64,000 nt of DNA, taken from contig JAUIEC010000016.1 of the NCBI GenBank assembly GCA_030428945.1, positions 1 through 64,000 on the forward strand, written 5' to 3'. How positions within the stretch are numbered: the stretch's first letter is position 1; each line of letters opens with the position of its first letter. The translations under genes and the position numbers were made by a program. The notes under the pieces are model-generated. The model had not been told where the DNA came from and searched no databases. It saw nothing but the letters and a program-made list of their open reading frames with translations. Origin of the DNA: Phycisphaerae bacterium (lineage in GTDB: Bacteria; Planctomycetota; Phycisphaerae; UBA1845; Fen-1342). Shown here in pieces: positions 1 through 10,850 of the stretch.

Positions 1-202
1 TGCCTGTGCCACACCTGCCCCTCCCATCACAGGCGAGACGCCTGTGCCACACCTGCATCTGGCTTCACAGGCGGGATGCTGTGCCACACCTGCCTCCCCC
101 ATCACAGGCGAGACGCCTGTGCCACATCTGCCTCCCCCATCACAGACGAGACGCCTGTGCCACACCTGCCCCTCCCATCACAGGCGGGACGCCTGTGCCA
201 TA
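1..202. repeat. Tandem hairpin repeat array, left edge
   Basis: About five head-to-tail copies of a roughly 40-bp unit. Each holds the imperfect palindrome CACAGGCG-GGA-CGCCTGTG (or the AGA variant) followed by CCACACCTGC and a short pyrimidine spacer. The core can fold into an 8-bp stem with a 3-nt loop. The same core recurs near 2.3-2.9, 15.4 and 16.3 kb. All frames read through it as a low-complexity peptide rich in HRRDACATPA-like words, which I take as non-coding. The array probably continues left of the window. Confidence 0.9.
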
Positions 203-210
203 AAACCAAA

Positions 211-399
211 GGGTCCCGGTGCCTTCTCCACATCCCTTCTCCTTCTCCCCTCTTCCTTTTGCCTCTCCCCTCTCCCTCCTCCACTGTCCGCTGTTCCCGG
301 TGTTCGCGGTTTCCTCGCTCCCTAGCTCCCTCGCTCCCTCCCCAGTACACTCACCGATTCGGAGCGGCTCGAACTGTCTCGCCAGGCGGAATACCCGAA
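211..399. other. Gene-free leader with pyrimidine tract
   Basis: No gene is supported here. Bases 225-300 are a degenerate pyrimidine tract, and about 314-347 carry CTCCCTCG-type octamers related to the arrays elsewhere. Here the pyrimidine-rich strand is the sense strand of the following gene. The ATG at 400 has only a weak purine stretch (GGCGGAATACCCGAA) before it. Confidence 0.6.
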
Positions 400-1500
400 A
401 TGAAGCGACCCACACGCGTTCTGATCTCCAAGATCGGTCTCGACGGACATGATCGCGGAGCCAAGCTGATCGTCCGGAACCTCCGCGACGCCGGCATGGA
501 GGTCATCTACACCGGCCTCTGGCAGACACCCGTCTCCACCGTCCACGCCGCCATGCAGGAAGACGTCGACGTCCTCGGCGTCAGCCTGCTCTCGGCCGCA
601 CACATGACCGTCATGCCCGAGGTACTCCGCAACTGCCGCGAATTCGGCATCGCCGACCTGCCCGTCGTGCTTGGCGGGATCCTGCCCGAACAGGACCAGC
701 AGCCGCTCCGCGACATGGGCGTCGCCGGCGTCTTCAACCCCGGCACACCGATGTCCACCATCATCACCGAAATCGAGAAACTGGCGGCCGCACGCCGCGC
801 CGAACGGGCCCGCCGGACCGAACCGCTCAACCTGTCCAGCTCGCAGGGTCTGGCCGAAGCGATCACCTGCCTGCTCGACGACCAGACCGGCCGCCTGCCC
901 GAGGGCGGGACCGGCAAGGCCCTCTGCGTCGGCGTCACCGGGGCCCCGGGGGTCGGCAAGAGCACCTTCATCGGCAAGCTGGCCCAGACGCTCCGGGAGC
1001 GGGGCCGGCGGGTCGCCGTTGTCGCCGTCGACCCCACCAGCCCGGTCACCGGTGGCTCCCTGCTCGGCGACCGCCTGCGGATGATGAAGAACGAACCCGA
1101 CGACGGCCTGTACGTGCGTAGCCTCTCCTCCGGCGGCCAGGCCGGCGGGCTCGCCCCGCGGACCGGCGAGGTGACCGACCTGCTCCGTGCGGCCGGCTTC
1201 GAGGTGATCCTGATCGAGACGGTCGGTGCCGGGCAGAACGACGTCGAGATCCGCACGGTCGCCGACGAAGTGCTGCTGCTGATGATGCCGGGAACGGGCG
1301 ACGGGGTGCAGTTCTCGAAGGCCGGCGTGGTCGAGATTGCGACCGGCTTCGTCGTCAACAAGGCCGACCTCGACGGGGCCGAACTGACCGTCCGCGACCT
1401 TCGTGACAGCATCGACGACGACCGCCAGATCTGGCCGGTCAGCAGCGTCCGCGGCGAAGGTCTCGAACCGCTCTGCGACTGGATCGAATCGAAGGCCTGA
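400..1500 (+). CDS. Cobalamin-binding domain fused to MeaB/ArgK-type GTPase
   Basis: The 366-residue protein joins two modules. Residues 1-130 are a B12-binding Rossmann domain of the methylmalonyl-CoA mutase small-domain type, with DGHDRG at 15-20; His17 would be the lower axial cobalt ligand. Residues from about 140 on are a G3E-family MeaB/ArgK GTPase: P-loop GAPGVGKS (181-188), a VDPTSP switch region, ETVGAGQND, and base-recognition NKAD (320-323). In the family this GTPase loads and protects adenosylcobalamin in acyl-CoA mutases. The TIM-barrel mutase domain is absent, so a separate large subunit is expected, perhaps left of the window. The C-terminal dimerisation extension of stand-alone MeaB also seems missing. 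The domain order resembles part of IcmF. The ATG at 400 is chosen because the conserved domain starts there; the frame is open upstream only through repeats. Confidence 0.9.
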   Translation: MKRPTRVLISKIGLDGHDRGAKLIVRNLRDAGMEVIYTGLWQTPVSTVHAAMQEDVDVLGVSLLSAAHMTVMPEVLRNCREFGIADLPVVLGGILPEQDQQPLRDMGVAGVFNPGTPMSTIITEIEKLAAARRAERARRTEPLNLSSSQGLAEAITCLLDDQTGRLPEGGTGKALCVGVTGAPGVGKSTFIGKLAQTLRERGRRVAVVAVDPTSPVTGGSLLGDRLRMMKNEPDDGLYVRSLSSGGQAGGLAPRTGEVTDLLRAAGFEVILIETVGAGQNDVEIRTVADEVLLLMMPGTGDGVQFSKAGVVEIATGFVVNKADLDGAELTVRDLRDSIDDDRQIWPVSSVRGEGLEPLCDWIESKA

Positions 1501-1592
1501 GGAAGGGTGCGGGGCAACGGGAAGCAGGTACCGCGAACCTCCCACGGGATGCGAACCCAGCGCCCCGGTGCGCGGTGAATCGCGCGATCCGC

Positions 1593-2162
1593 TCAGGCGC
1601 CGCGGCGGCCGAGCAGGTCGACCATCGCCTGGTCCTGGTTCTGGCGGGCGGCGTCGATCGCCGTGTGCCCGCTGGCCTGCTGGGCACCCACTTCCGCCCC
1701 GGCCTCCAGCAGCGCCTCGGCGATGCCGACGCTGCGACTCGCCGCGGCCGCATGCAGCGGACGAAGCTGGGCCGGGTTCTCCGAGACCGCGTCGACGTCG
1801 GCGCCGGCCGCGATCAGCAGGCGGGCCACCGGTTCCTGTCCGAAGTAGGCGGCCAGGTGCAGGGCCGTGAACCCGTCGGCCGCCTTCGAGTCGAGCCGCT
1901 CGGGCTTGTTGTGCAGCATCTCCTCGACCCGCTCGACCAGGCCCAGTGCCGCCGCCTCGAACCAGCCCGGCCCGGGATGCGCGTTGGCCAGCAGGTCGGC
2001 GATCTCGGTCTGGCGGTGGTACATCGCCAGCAGCGTCAGGCTGATCCCGTCGGCGTCGTGCTCGGCCGGCAGTTCCGGGAACATGATCAGCATCTGCTCG
2101 ATCGCGGCGCGATCGCCGGCCTTGATCAGCGCGGCTGCTTCGGCAAAGACATCGGGCGTCAT
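1593..2162 (-). CDS. Ankyrin repeat protein
   Basis: 189 residues without signal peptide or membrane segment, so probably cytoplasmic. Residues about 97-185 hold three ankyrin repeats with the usual G-TALHLAA and LLxAGADV words (DGFTALHLAA, then LLIAAGADVDA, LLEAGAEVGAQ, GHTAIDAARQ). The N-terminal 90 residues are helical and may be diverged repeats (ADLLANAHPG). Ankyrin stacks bind protein partners; none can be named here. It is transcribed towards the B12/GTPase gene and ends 92 bp from it, so the two are convergent. Upstream lies 0.9 kb of repeat DNA, so it is probably monocistronic. Confidence 0.85.
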   Translation of the reverse strand: MTPDVFAEAAALIKAGDRAAIEQMLIMFPELPAEHDADGISLTLLAMYHRQTEIADLLANAHPGPGWFEAAALGLVERVEEMLHNKPERLDSKAADGFTALHLAAYFGQEPVARLLIAAGADVDAVSENPAQLRPLHAAAASRSVGIAEALLEAGAEVGAQQASGHTAIDAARQNQDQAMVDLLGRRGA

Positions 2163-2319
2163 GACGGCACTCCAGCCTCACGGAGAACACGCGGAAAAAC
2201 GGACGCGAGCCATGATAGTCCCTGCGGTGACGAAGGGGAGCCATGGCGCGGAAGAGAGCCATTGCGGCCCAGGCAATCCCGGTCAGGCGTTGTGGCACCG
2301 GCAGTCCCGGTCGGGCATT

Positions 2320-2473
2320 GTGGCACAGGCGTCCCGCCTGTGATCGGCCGGACATCGTGGCGCCGGCAGTCCCGGTCAGGCGTTGTGGCACAGGCGTCCC
2401 GCCTGTGATCGGCCGGACATCGTGGCGCCGGCAATCCCGGTCAGGCGTGTGGCACAGGCGTCCCGCCTGTGAT
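2320..2473. repeat. 65-bp tandem repeat, about 2.4 copies
   Basis: A 65-bp period starting with GTGGCACAGGCGTCCCGCC at 2320, 2385 and 2449 (last step 64 bp). The rest of the unit reads TGATCGGCCGGACATCGTGG followed by CGCCGGCAGTCCCGGTCAGG. Partial units precede it from about 2262. The interval 2163-2319 upstream of the ankyrin gene holds nothing else recognisable. Confidence 0.85.
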
Positions 2474-2577
2474 CGCCCGGGGTTACGACACCTGGAACAT
2501 AGACTCTCAGAACCCGTGCTCCGTCGGAAGCGGGGGGCGATTTCGAAATCCCATCACAGGCGGGACGCCTGTGCCAC
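2449..2577. repeat. Inverted-repeat cassette, copy A (129 bp)
   Basis: Left end GTGGCACAGGCGTCCCGCC, right end its inverse (GGCGGGACGCCTGTGCCAC). The interior holds GACACCTGGAACATAGACT, CCGTCGGAAGCGGGG and the palindrome GATTTCGAAATC. The same interior lies between the same inverted ends at 16317-16438 and, more diverged, at 15375-15488. This layout looks like a small non-autonomous mobile or REP-mosaic element; no transposase is encoded. Confidence 0.75.
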
Positions 2578-2716
2578 ACCTGCATCTCTCATCACAGGCG
2601 GGACGCCTGTGCCACACCTGCATCTCCCATCACAGGCGGGACGCCTGTGCCACACCTGCCTCTCCCCTGTGCCACACCTGCATCTCCCATCACAGGCGGG
2701 ACGCCTGTGCCACATC
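2552..2716. repeat. 38-bp tandem hairpin repeats
   Basis: Four copies of ATCACAGGCGGGACGCCTGT followed by GCCACACCTGCATCTCCC, period 38 bp for the first three and one extra partial unit before the last. Same family as the array at 1-202. Spacers are 6-8 bp and nearly identical, which excludes a CRISPR array. Confidence 0.9.
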
Positions 2717-2788
2717 ATGCCTCTGAGTAAGCAAGTAAGCACGTGACCAAGTAACAAAGTACCGCTTCGGCGCGAGAATCGGGATTGC

Positions 2789-2852
2789 GGGAACAGGGAA
2801 CAGGGAACAGGGAACAGGGAACAGGGAACAGGGAACAGGGAACAGGGAACAG
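2789..2852. repeat. GGGAACA heptamer array
   Basis: About nine exact tandem copies of the 7-mer GGGAACA on the plus strand. It ends in AGAAGCATT and runs directly into a hairpin element at 2860. The same junction (array, AGCATT, GTGGCACAGG) recurs at 16310-16320. Unlike most arrays here it does not follow a stop codon: both neighbours point away from it. Confidence 0.95.
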
Positions 2853-2859
2853 AAGCATT

Positions 2860-2921
2860 GTGGCACAGGCGTCCCGCCTGTGATCGGTTGGGTCAAAACA
2901 CAGGCGGGACGTCTTTGCCAC
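2860..2921. repeat. Inverted-repeat cassette, short copy D
   Basis: The left hairpin (GTGGCACAGGCGTCCCGCC) and a slightly degenerate right one (CACAGGCGGGACGTC, then TTTGCCAC) enclose only about 13 bp, GGTTGGGTCAAAA. That matches the first bases of the interior of the longer copies, so this looks like an internally deleted derivative. The remaining 2922-3039 is leader DNA of the carboxylase gene with no clear signal. Confidence 0.7.
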
Positions 2922-3039
2922 GCTGCACCCCCCGGGCTCCCTGTGCCATGCGCTCGATGCCCTGCATTGGTCCCCGGCTTCCCTGCTACCGGTGCCGCCC
3001 TTTCTAGCTCCTGCGCCGCCTTCCGGTCATAATCCGACC

Positions 3040-4704
3040 ATGGCTACCAAACAGAAGAATGCATCGGCCGGTTCGGGTGCCCAGGCGGCGCTCGACAAGC
3101 TTCTCCGGGACCTCGACGAGCGGGAGGCCGTGCTGCGACTCGGCGGCGGGAAGCGCGGCATCGACCGGCAGCACAAGCTCGGACGACTGACCGCCCGCGA
3201 GCGTGTCGAACTGCTCTGCGACAACCCCAACCGCGGCGGCGACGGAAACCCGACCTTCCTCGAACTCGGACTGTGGGCCGGCGAAGGCATGTACGACGAC
3301 GTCGGCGGCGTCGCGGCCGCGGGCGTGATCGTCGGACTCGGACGCGTGATGGGCCGCCTGTGCGTGATCGTCGCCAACGACGCGACCGTCAAGGCCGGCG
3401 CGTTCTTCCCGCAGACCTGCAAGAAGGTCCTGCGGGCCCAGCGCTTCAGCCTCGAAAACCAGTTGCCGATCCTGTACCTGGTCGACTCGGCCGGCGTCTT
3501 CCTGCCGATGCAGGACGAGATCTTCCCCGACGAAGACGACTTCGGACGCATCTTCCGCAACAACGCCGTGCTGAGCGCCAACGGCGTGCCGCAGTTCTCG
3601 GCCATCATGGGCAACTGCGTCGCCGGCGGCGGCTACCTGCCGGTCATGTGCGACTCGCTGCTGATGACCGAAGGCAGCGGCCTGTACCTGGCCGGCCCGG
3701 CCCTCGTCAAAGCCGCCATCGGACAGGACGTCAGCAGCGAGGAACTCGGCGGGGCCGAAATGCACGCCGCGATCAGCGGCACGATCGACTACCGCGAACC
3801 CAACGACGAGATCTGCCTCGAACGCCTGCGACGCCTGGTCGACAAGCTCGGCCACCGCCCGCACACACCGTTCGACCGCAGCACGCCGAAGGCCCCGGCC
3901 CGCCCGGCGGCCGCGATCTACGACCCCGTCGCCAGGAGCCGGAACGGGCAGTACGACGTGCGGGACCTGCTCGGCCACCTGCTCGACGCCGACAGCTTCG
4001 ACGAGTTCAAGGCCGAGTACGGCCAGTCGATCGTCTGCGGCTTCGGCCGCCTGGACGGCTGGGCGGTCGGCGTGATCGCCAACCAGAAGAAGGTCGTCAA
4101 GCCCGCCCGCGGACCGGTGCAGTTCCCGAGCGTGATCTACACCGACAGCGCCGACAAGCTCGCCCGCTTCATCCTGAAGGCCAACCAGGTCCGCACCCCG
4201 CTGCTGTTCCTCCAGGACGTCAGCGGCTTCATGGTCGGACGCGACAGCGAACAGGCCGGCATCATTCGCAGCGGCGCGAAGGTCGTCAACGCCGTCAGCA
4301 ACTGCGTCGTCCCGAAGATCACGCTGATCACCGGCGGCAGCTTCGGGGCCGGCAACTACGCCATGTGCGGCAAGGCCTACGACCCGCGCTTCATCGTCGC
4401 CTGGCCGACCGCCAAGTACGCCGTGATGAGCGGCGGGTCGGCGGCCAAGACGCTGCTGTCGCTCGAAATCGCGACCATGAAGAAGAAGGGTCACGAGCCC
4501 GACGCGGCCGAGTTGAAGGCGCTCGAGGACGAGGTCAACCGCACCTACGACACGCAGATGGACATCCGCTACGCGGCCGCGCGGGGCTGGGTGGATGCGA
4601 TCATCGCCCCGTCCCACACGCGGCAGCGGCTGAGCGTGCTGCTCGAAGCCTGCGCCTACATCGGCGACCTGCCCGCCCTGAAGACCGGCGTCTTCCAGGT
4701 CTGA
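3040..4704 (+). CDS. Acyl-CoA carboxylase carboxyltransferase (beta) subunit
   Basis: 554 residues, normal for the PccB/MccB family (biotin-dependent carboxyltransferase, two crotonase-like domains). The first domain carries YLVDSAGVFLPMQDE and the oxyanion glycines CVAGGGYLP; the second has FLQDVSGFMVGRDSEQAG and GGSFGAGNYAMCG. In detail it resembles methylcrotonyl-CoA carboxylase beta more than classical propionyl-CoA carboxylase, so the substrate is uncertain. It transfers CO2 from carboxybiotin to an acyl-CoA and needs a biotin-carrying alpha subunit, which is not in the window. Its nearness to the B12/GTPase fusion suggests a propionyl-CoA route, which is inference. The ATG at 3040 is chosen because an ATG at 2992 would add a proline-rich leader with no family match. 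Confidence 0.92.
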   Translation: MATKQKNASAGSGAQAALDKLLRDLDEREAVLRLGGGKRGIDRQHKLGRLTARERVELLCDNPNRGGDGNPTFLELGLWAGEGMYDDVGGVAAAGVIVGLGRVMGRLCVIVANDATVKAGAFFPQTCKKVLRAQRFSLENQLPILYLVDSAGVFLPMQDEIFPDEDDFGRIFRNNAVLSANGVPQFSAIMGNCVAGGGYLPVMCDSLLMTEGSGLYLAGPALVKAAIGQDVSSEELGGAEMHAAISGTIDYREPNDEICLERLRRLVDKLGHRPHTPFDRSTPKAPARPAAAIYDPVARSRNGQYDVRDLLGHLLDADSFDEFKAEYGQSIVCGFGRLDGWAVGVIANQKKVVKPARGPVQFPSVIYTDSADKLARFILKANQVRTPLLFLQDVSGFMVGRDSEQAGIIRSGAKVVNAVSNCVVPKITLITGGSFGAGNYAMCGKAYDPRFIVAWPTAKYAVMSGGSAAKTLLSLEIATMKKKGHEPDAAELKALEDEVNRTYDTQMDIRYAAARGWVDAIIAPSHTRQRLSVLLEACAYIGDLPALKTGVFQV

Positions 4705-4747
4705 GGTGGTTCGCTGCCGGGCGTGATGATTCCGAGAGGCGAATCGG

Positions 4748-6985
4748 TCAGTTGCAGGAGAAACCAAACCCCTGCAGCAGGGCCGCCAAGTCGGAAATGT
4801 CAATCCGTCGGTTGGGCTGCAGATCCGCACCGACGTCGAACCCATCCTCGCCAGCCGCGGAACCAAAGGCTGCGAGGAGGATCCCCAGGTCGTCCATGCC
4901 GATCACTCCATCTGCGTTGAGGTCGCCCGGGCAGGCAATCTGGTACTCGTAGGCGCCAAGATCAACGATCGGCGCGTCTCCGAGCCCGCCGTCGGCCACC
5001 AGTCTCTGGTCCACGAGCCGGGCACCGCCGGCGGCGTCAAACGGAATCGGCTCGTTCGCGTCGCCATCCTGATCGAGGTCGAACTCATCCGCGGCCAGCC
5101 AGGCGTTGTTTCCTGCGTCGATGCACGGCGATGTCGGCTGCAGCGTAAACGACTCGTCGCCGCTGGCGAAGGTCTGGTCAGGTCCGAGCAGGTCGGCGAA
5201 CCGCGGATTCACATCAATCGTGCGCTCGACCAGGCCGTAGTTGCTCGGGAGGTCTTCGACCACGCAGTCGCGCAATTGGAAGTCCGCCGCACGGCCACCC
5301 AACTGGCGGCCGGCCGGATCGTTCAGCGACGGCCCCCATCGGTTCCCCCAGAAGACTGAGTTCTTGATGTCGGCTGGCATTTCAATGCGTAGTCCACTGA
5401 TGCCGTCTATCACGCGGTTTCCGGCGACGGTGACGTTCTCAAGCAGCACAGAGTGGAGCGAACCTGTGAACGGGGCTTCGATCCAACCACCACCGTAGGT
5501 GGCGCATCGATTTGCCGTGCTGGCGACATTCCGGAGCACGACATCCAGACGCGAGTCGAGGTCAGCGTCCCGAACGAAGAAGCCCCCGCCTCCTCCTTCC
5601 AGTCGGTTCGGACCGCCATTGCGGATCATGGCGTTGCCGTGAAAAACCGTATCAGCAACCAACAGCGTCAAGGCGGGCAGGAAATGAGCACCAGCGCCTG
5701 AGAACCCGCTGCGACCGTCATCGTCGAGTATGTTGTTCTCGAATCGCGAACCTCGAACCGTAATCTCGCGCGCCCGGAGGTATGCGCCTGCCCCACCCCC
5801 GCCGAGGATCTGGGATGTTGCGTTGGAACCGTAATTGTCGCGGAACAGGCAGTCCTCGACGTGAAGAACCCGGGACCGATTCGCAAAATCGTCGCCGAAA
5901 AGGCACAGACCGGCCGGTCCCCCGGTCGCCACATTGCGTTCGAACCGCGAATCGATCAACCGCCAACGGGCCGTCTCAAGAAAAGGACCGGGAATGTTGT
6001 TGTTCTGATTCGCCAGCAGGCCTCCTCCGAGAACAGCGCTGTTCTCGAAGAACTGGCAACGTTCCATCAGGAACTGAACCCGCGCCGTTCCGTCGTGCGT
6101 AATGCCGACTCCTCCACCCCAGGGACCGCGATTGGCAACAAAGCTGCAATCCCGCAGTTCGACCGGAAACTCCAGTCCGTCCCGGTCATCGTTGACCTGG
6201 ACGCCACCGCCAACTGCAGCGCCGGGCGAGTTGGTAACATTGCCCGAAAAGTGGCAGTTGCTCGCGAACAGGGCGCCGTTTCGAACATACACGCCTGCCC
6301 CGCCGCTGGGCTGAAACACGTTGCCACCGCCGTGAAGTCGATTGTCTTCTATGACGCAGTCTTCCAGGTACAGCGTGCCATTCCGCAACGCGATGCCGGC
6401 CCCATACGATGATGATGGAAGGGCTGCCCGGTTGTCGCGGACGGTACAACGGCGCACCAGCAAATCGCCCGCGTCCACACGAATGCCGGCACCATACTCA
6501 CCGCCCATCCGCTTCTCACCGCCGCTGACGATCACGCCGTCCAGCACGGTATTCGCGTCACCCTGCTGCACGATCACGACCACATCAAGATTGTCCTCGC
6601 GCGCGACGAAGTCCGGCAGGTCGTCGCCGTTTCGGTCCCCGGAAAGAATGGTCTCGGCCAGCGGCGTCGGACGCTCTTCGGGACCGGCCTCCGATCCAAC
6701 GAAACCCCCGTACACCGCGACACCCTGCGCGATCCTGAAGCGCGAGCGAGCCGGATCTTCAAGGTTGTCGCTTGGCACGTAGGTTCCCGCCGCGATCCAG
6801 ACCTCATCCCCGGCGACCGCCCGGGCCAGCGCCGGGTCCGGTGCCGGATACGCATCGAGCCAACTGCTCCCGTCTGACGCGCCGGTCGCGCCCGCCGCGA
6901 CGAAGATGACTTCGGCCCGCGCCAGCGCAACGCTCCCGATCGCCAGGCAACAGAACACCCAGCCTCGCTTCCCGATCGAACGCAT
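4748..6985 (-). CDS. Exported right-handed beta-helix protein with dockerin repeats
   Basis: 745 residues from the ATG at 6985, which opens a signal peptide (basic MRSIGKRG, hydrophobic core, ALARA cleavage region). Residues about 30-620 are a parallel beta-helix of the polymorphic-outer-membrane/pectate-lyase type: repeated RCTVRDNRA, CVIEDNRL, CHFSGNVTN words where N-rich turns follow a hydrophobic strand, with G-GGG loops. The C-terminus has a dockerin pair: DLNADGVIGMDDLGILLAAF then VGADLQPNRRIDISDLAALL. Such proteins bind or cleave polysaccharide or act as surface adhesins; no catalytic set could be identified. It is convergent with the carboxylase gene (43-bp gap). Confidence 0.88.
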   Translation of the reverse strand: MRSIGKRGWVFCCLAIGSVALARAEVIFVAAGATGASDGSSWLDAYPAPDPALARAVAGDEVWIAAGTYVPSDNLEDPARSRFRIAQGVAVYGGFVGSEAGPEERPTPLAETILSGDRNGDDLPDFVAREDNLDVVVIVQQGDANTVLDGVIVSGGEKRMGGEYGAGIRVDAGDLLVRRCTVRDNRAALPSSSYGAGIALRNGTLYLEDCVIEDNRLHGGGNVFQPSGGAGVYVRNGALFASNCHFSGNVTNSPGAAVGGGVQVNDDRDGLEFPVELRDCSFVANRGPWGGGVGITHDGTARVQFLMERCQFFENSAVLGGGLLANQNNNIPGPFLETARWRLIDSRFERNVATGGPAGLCLFGDDFANRSRVLHVEDCLFRDNYGSNATSQILGGGGAGAYLRAREITVRGSRFENNILDDDGRSGFSGAGAHFLPALTLLVADTVFHGNAMIRNGGPNRLEGGGGGFFVRDADLDSRLDVVLRNVASTANRCATYGGGWIEAPFTGSLHSVLLENVTVAGNRVIDGISGLRIEMPADIKNSVFWGNRWGPSLNDPAGRQLGGRAADFQLRDCVVEDLPSNYGLVERTIDVNPRFADLLGPDQTFASGDESFTLQPTSPCIDAGNNAWLAADEFDLDQDGDANEPIPFDAAGGARLVDQRLVADGGLGDAPIVDLGAYEYQIACPGDLNADGVIGMDDLGILLAAFGSAAGEDGFDVGADLQPNRRIDISDLAALLQGFGFSCN

Positions 6986-7314
6986 GGAATGGTCCTGCTT
7001 CTGAAATCTGGTTGCTGGCATCCTCAGGATGCAATACTCCGCCCATCGCATGCTAGCGAATCCCGCCAAGTGAAACAAAACGCAAAACGTTGCGTGCACG
7101 GGCGCCGTCAGGCGCCTTCAATCGCGCGGATCACTCTCTTGCGAAACTCCGGCACATCCTTGACGCGCGCCTTGCAGTCTTCGATGCGCCGACAGCGGAA
7201 TCGCTCGGGCGACCGAAGCGGCGAAAAAAGCGAATTTCGCCGCCGGCGCCCGGTCCCGGCCACGCTAATCTAGAGAGACCGCAAGCAAACTCAGCGACTT
7301 CCGGAGGCAGAGGC
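6986..7314. other. Divergent intergenic region with inverted repeat
   Basis: Separates two divergently transcribed dockerin-protein genes, so it must carry both promoters. GCATCCT-C-AGGATGC at 7018-7032 is a perfect 7-bp inverted repeat about 33 bp upstream of the minus-strand start and could be an operator. GCTAATCT at 7264-7271 is a possible -10 element for the plus-strand gene, but no good -35 is seen. Otherwise nothing. Confidence 0.4.
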
Positions 7315-10659
<3,345 letters not shown>

Positions 10660-10850
10660 CCCCCGGATGGGTTATCGGCGATCCGCCCGGCGCCCCCGGG
10701 AACGCCGGTTCCGTCCGCCCGGGCACGGGGCGCGGCGGGTTTCGTTAGGTCCCGGTACGCCGATCCGGTATCATCTGTGCATGGAGAGCGCCCGGATTCG
10801 ACCGCCACGCCGGCGGTCGCCGCACCGGGTCCAGCTTGGGAAGGCAACCG

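Noticed and set aside
1..202. CRISPR array from regularly spaced 26-30 bp repeats
   Set aside because: Spacers are only 6-16 bp and nearly identical, repeats are palindromic, and no cas gene is present. The same applies to 2552-2716.
6..350. Several overlapping coding frames in the left edge repeats
   Set aside because: All frames on both strands are open because the repeat lacks stops; peptides are low complexity and there is no ribosome-binding site.
322..2391. Long minus-strand open frame of nearly 690 codons
   Set aside because: It runs antisense to the B12/GTPase gene and through repeats, is rich in Arg/Gly/Asp, and has no recognisable domain. It is a GC-rich shadow frame.
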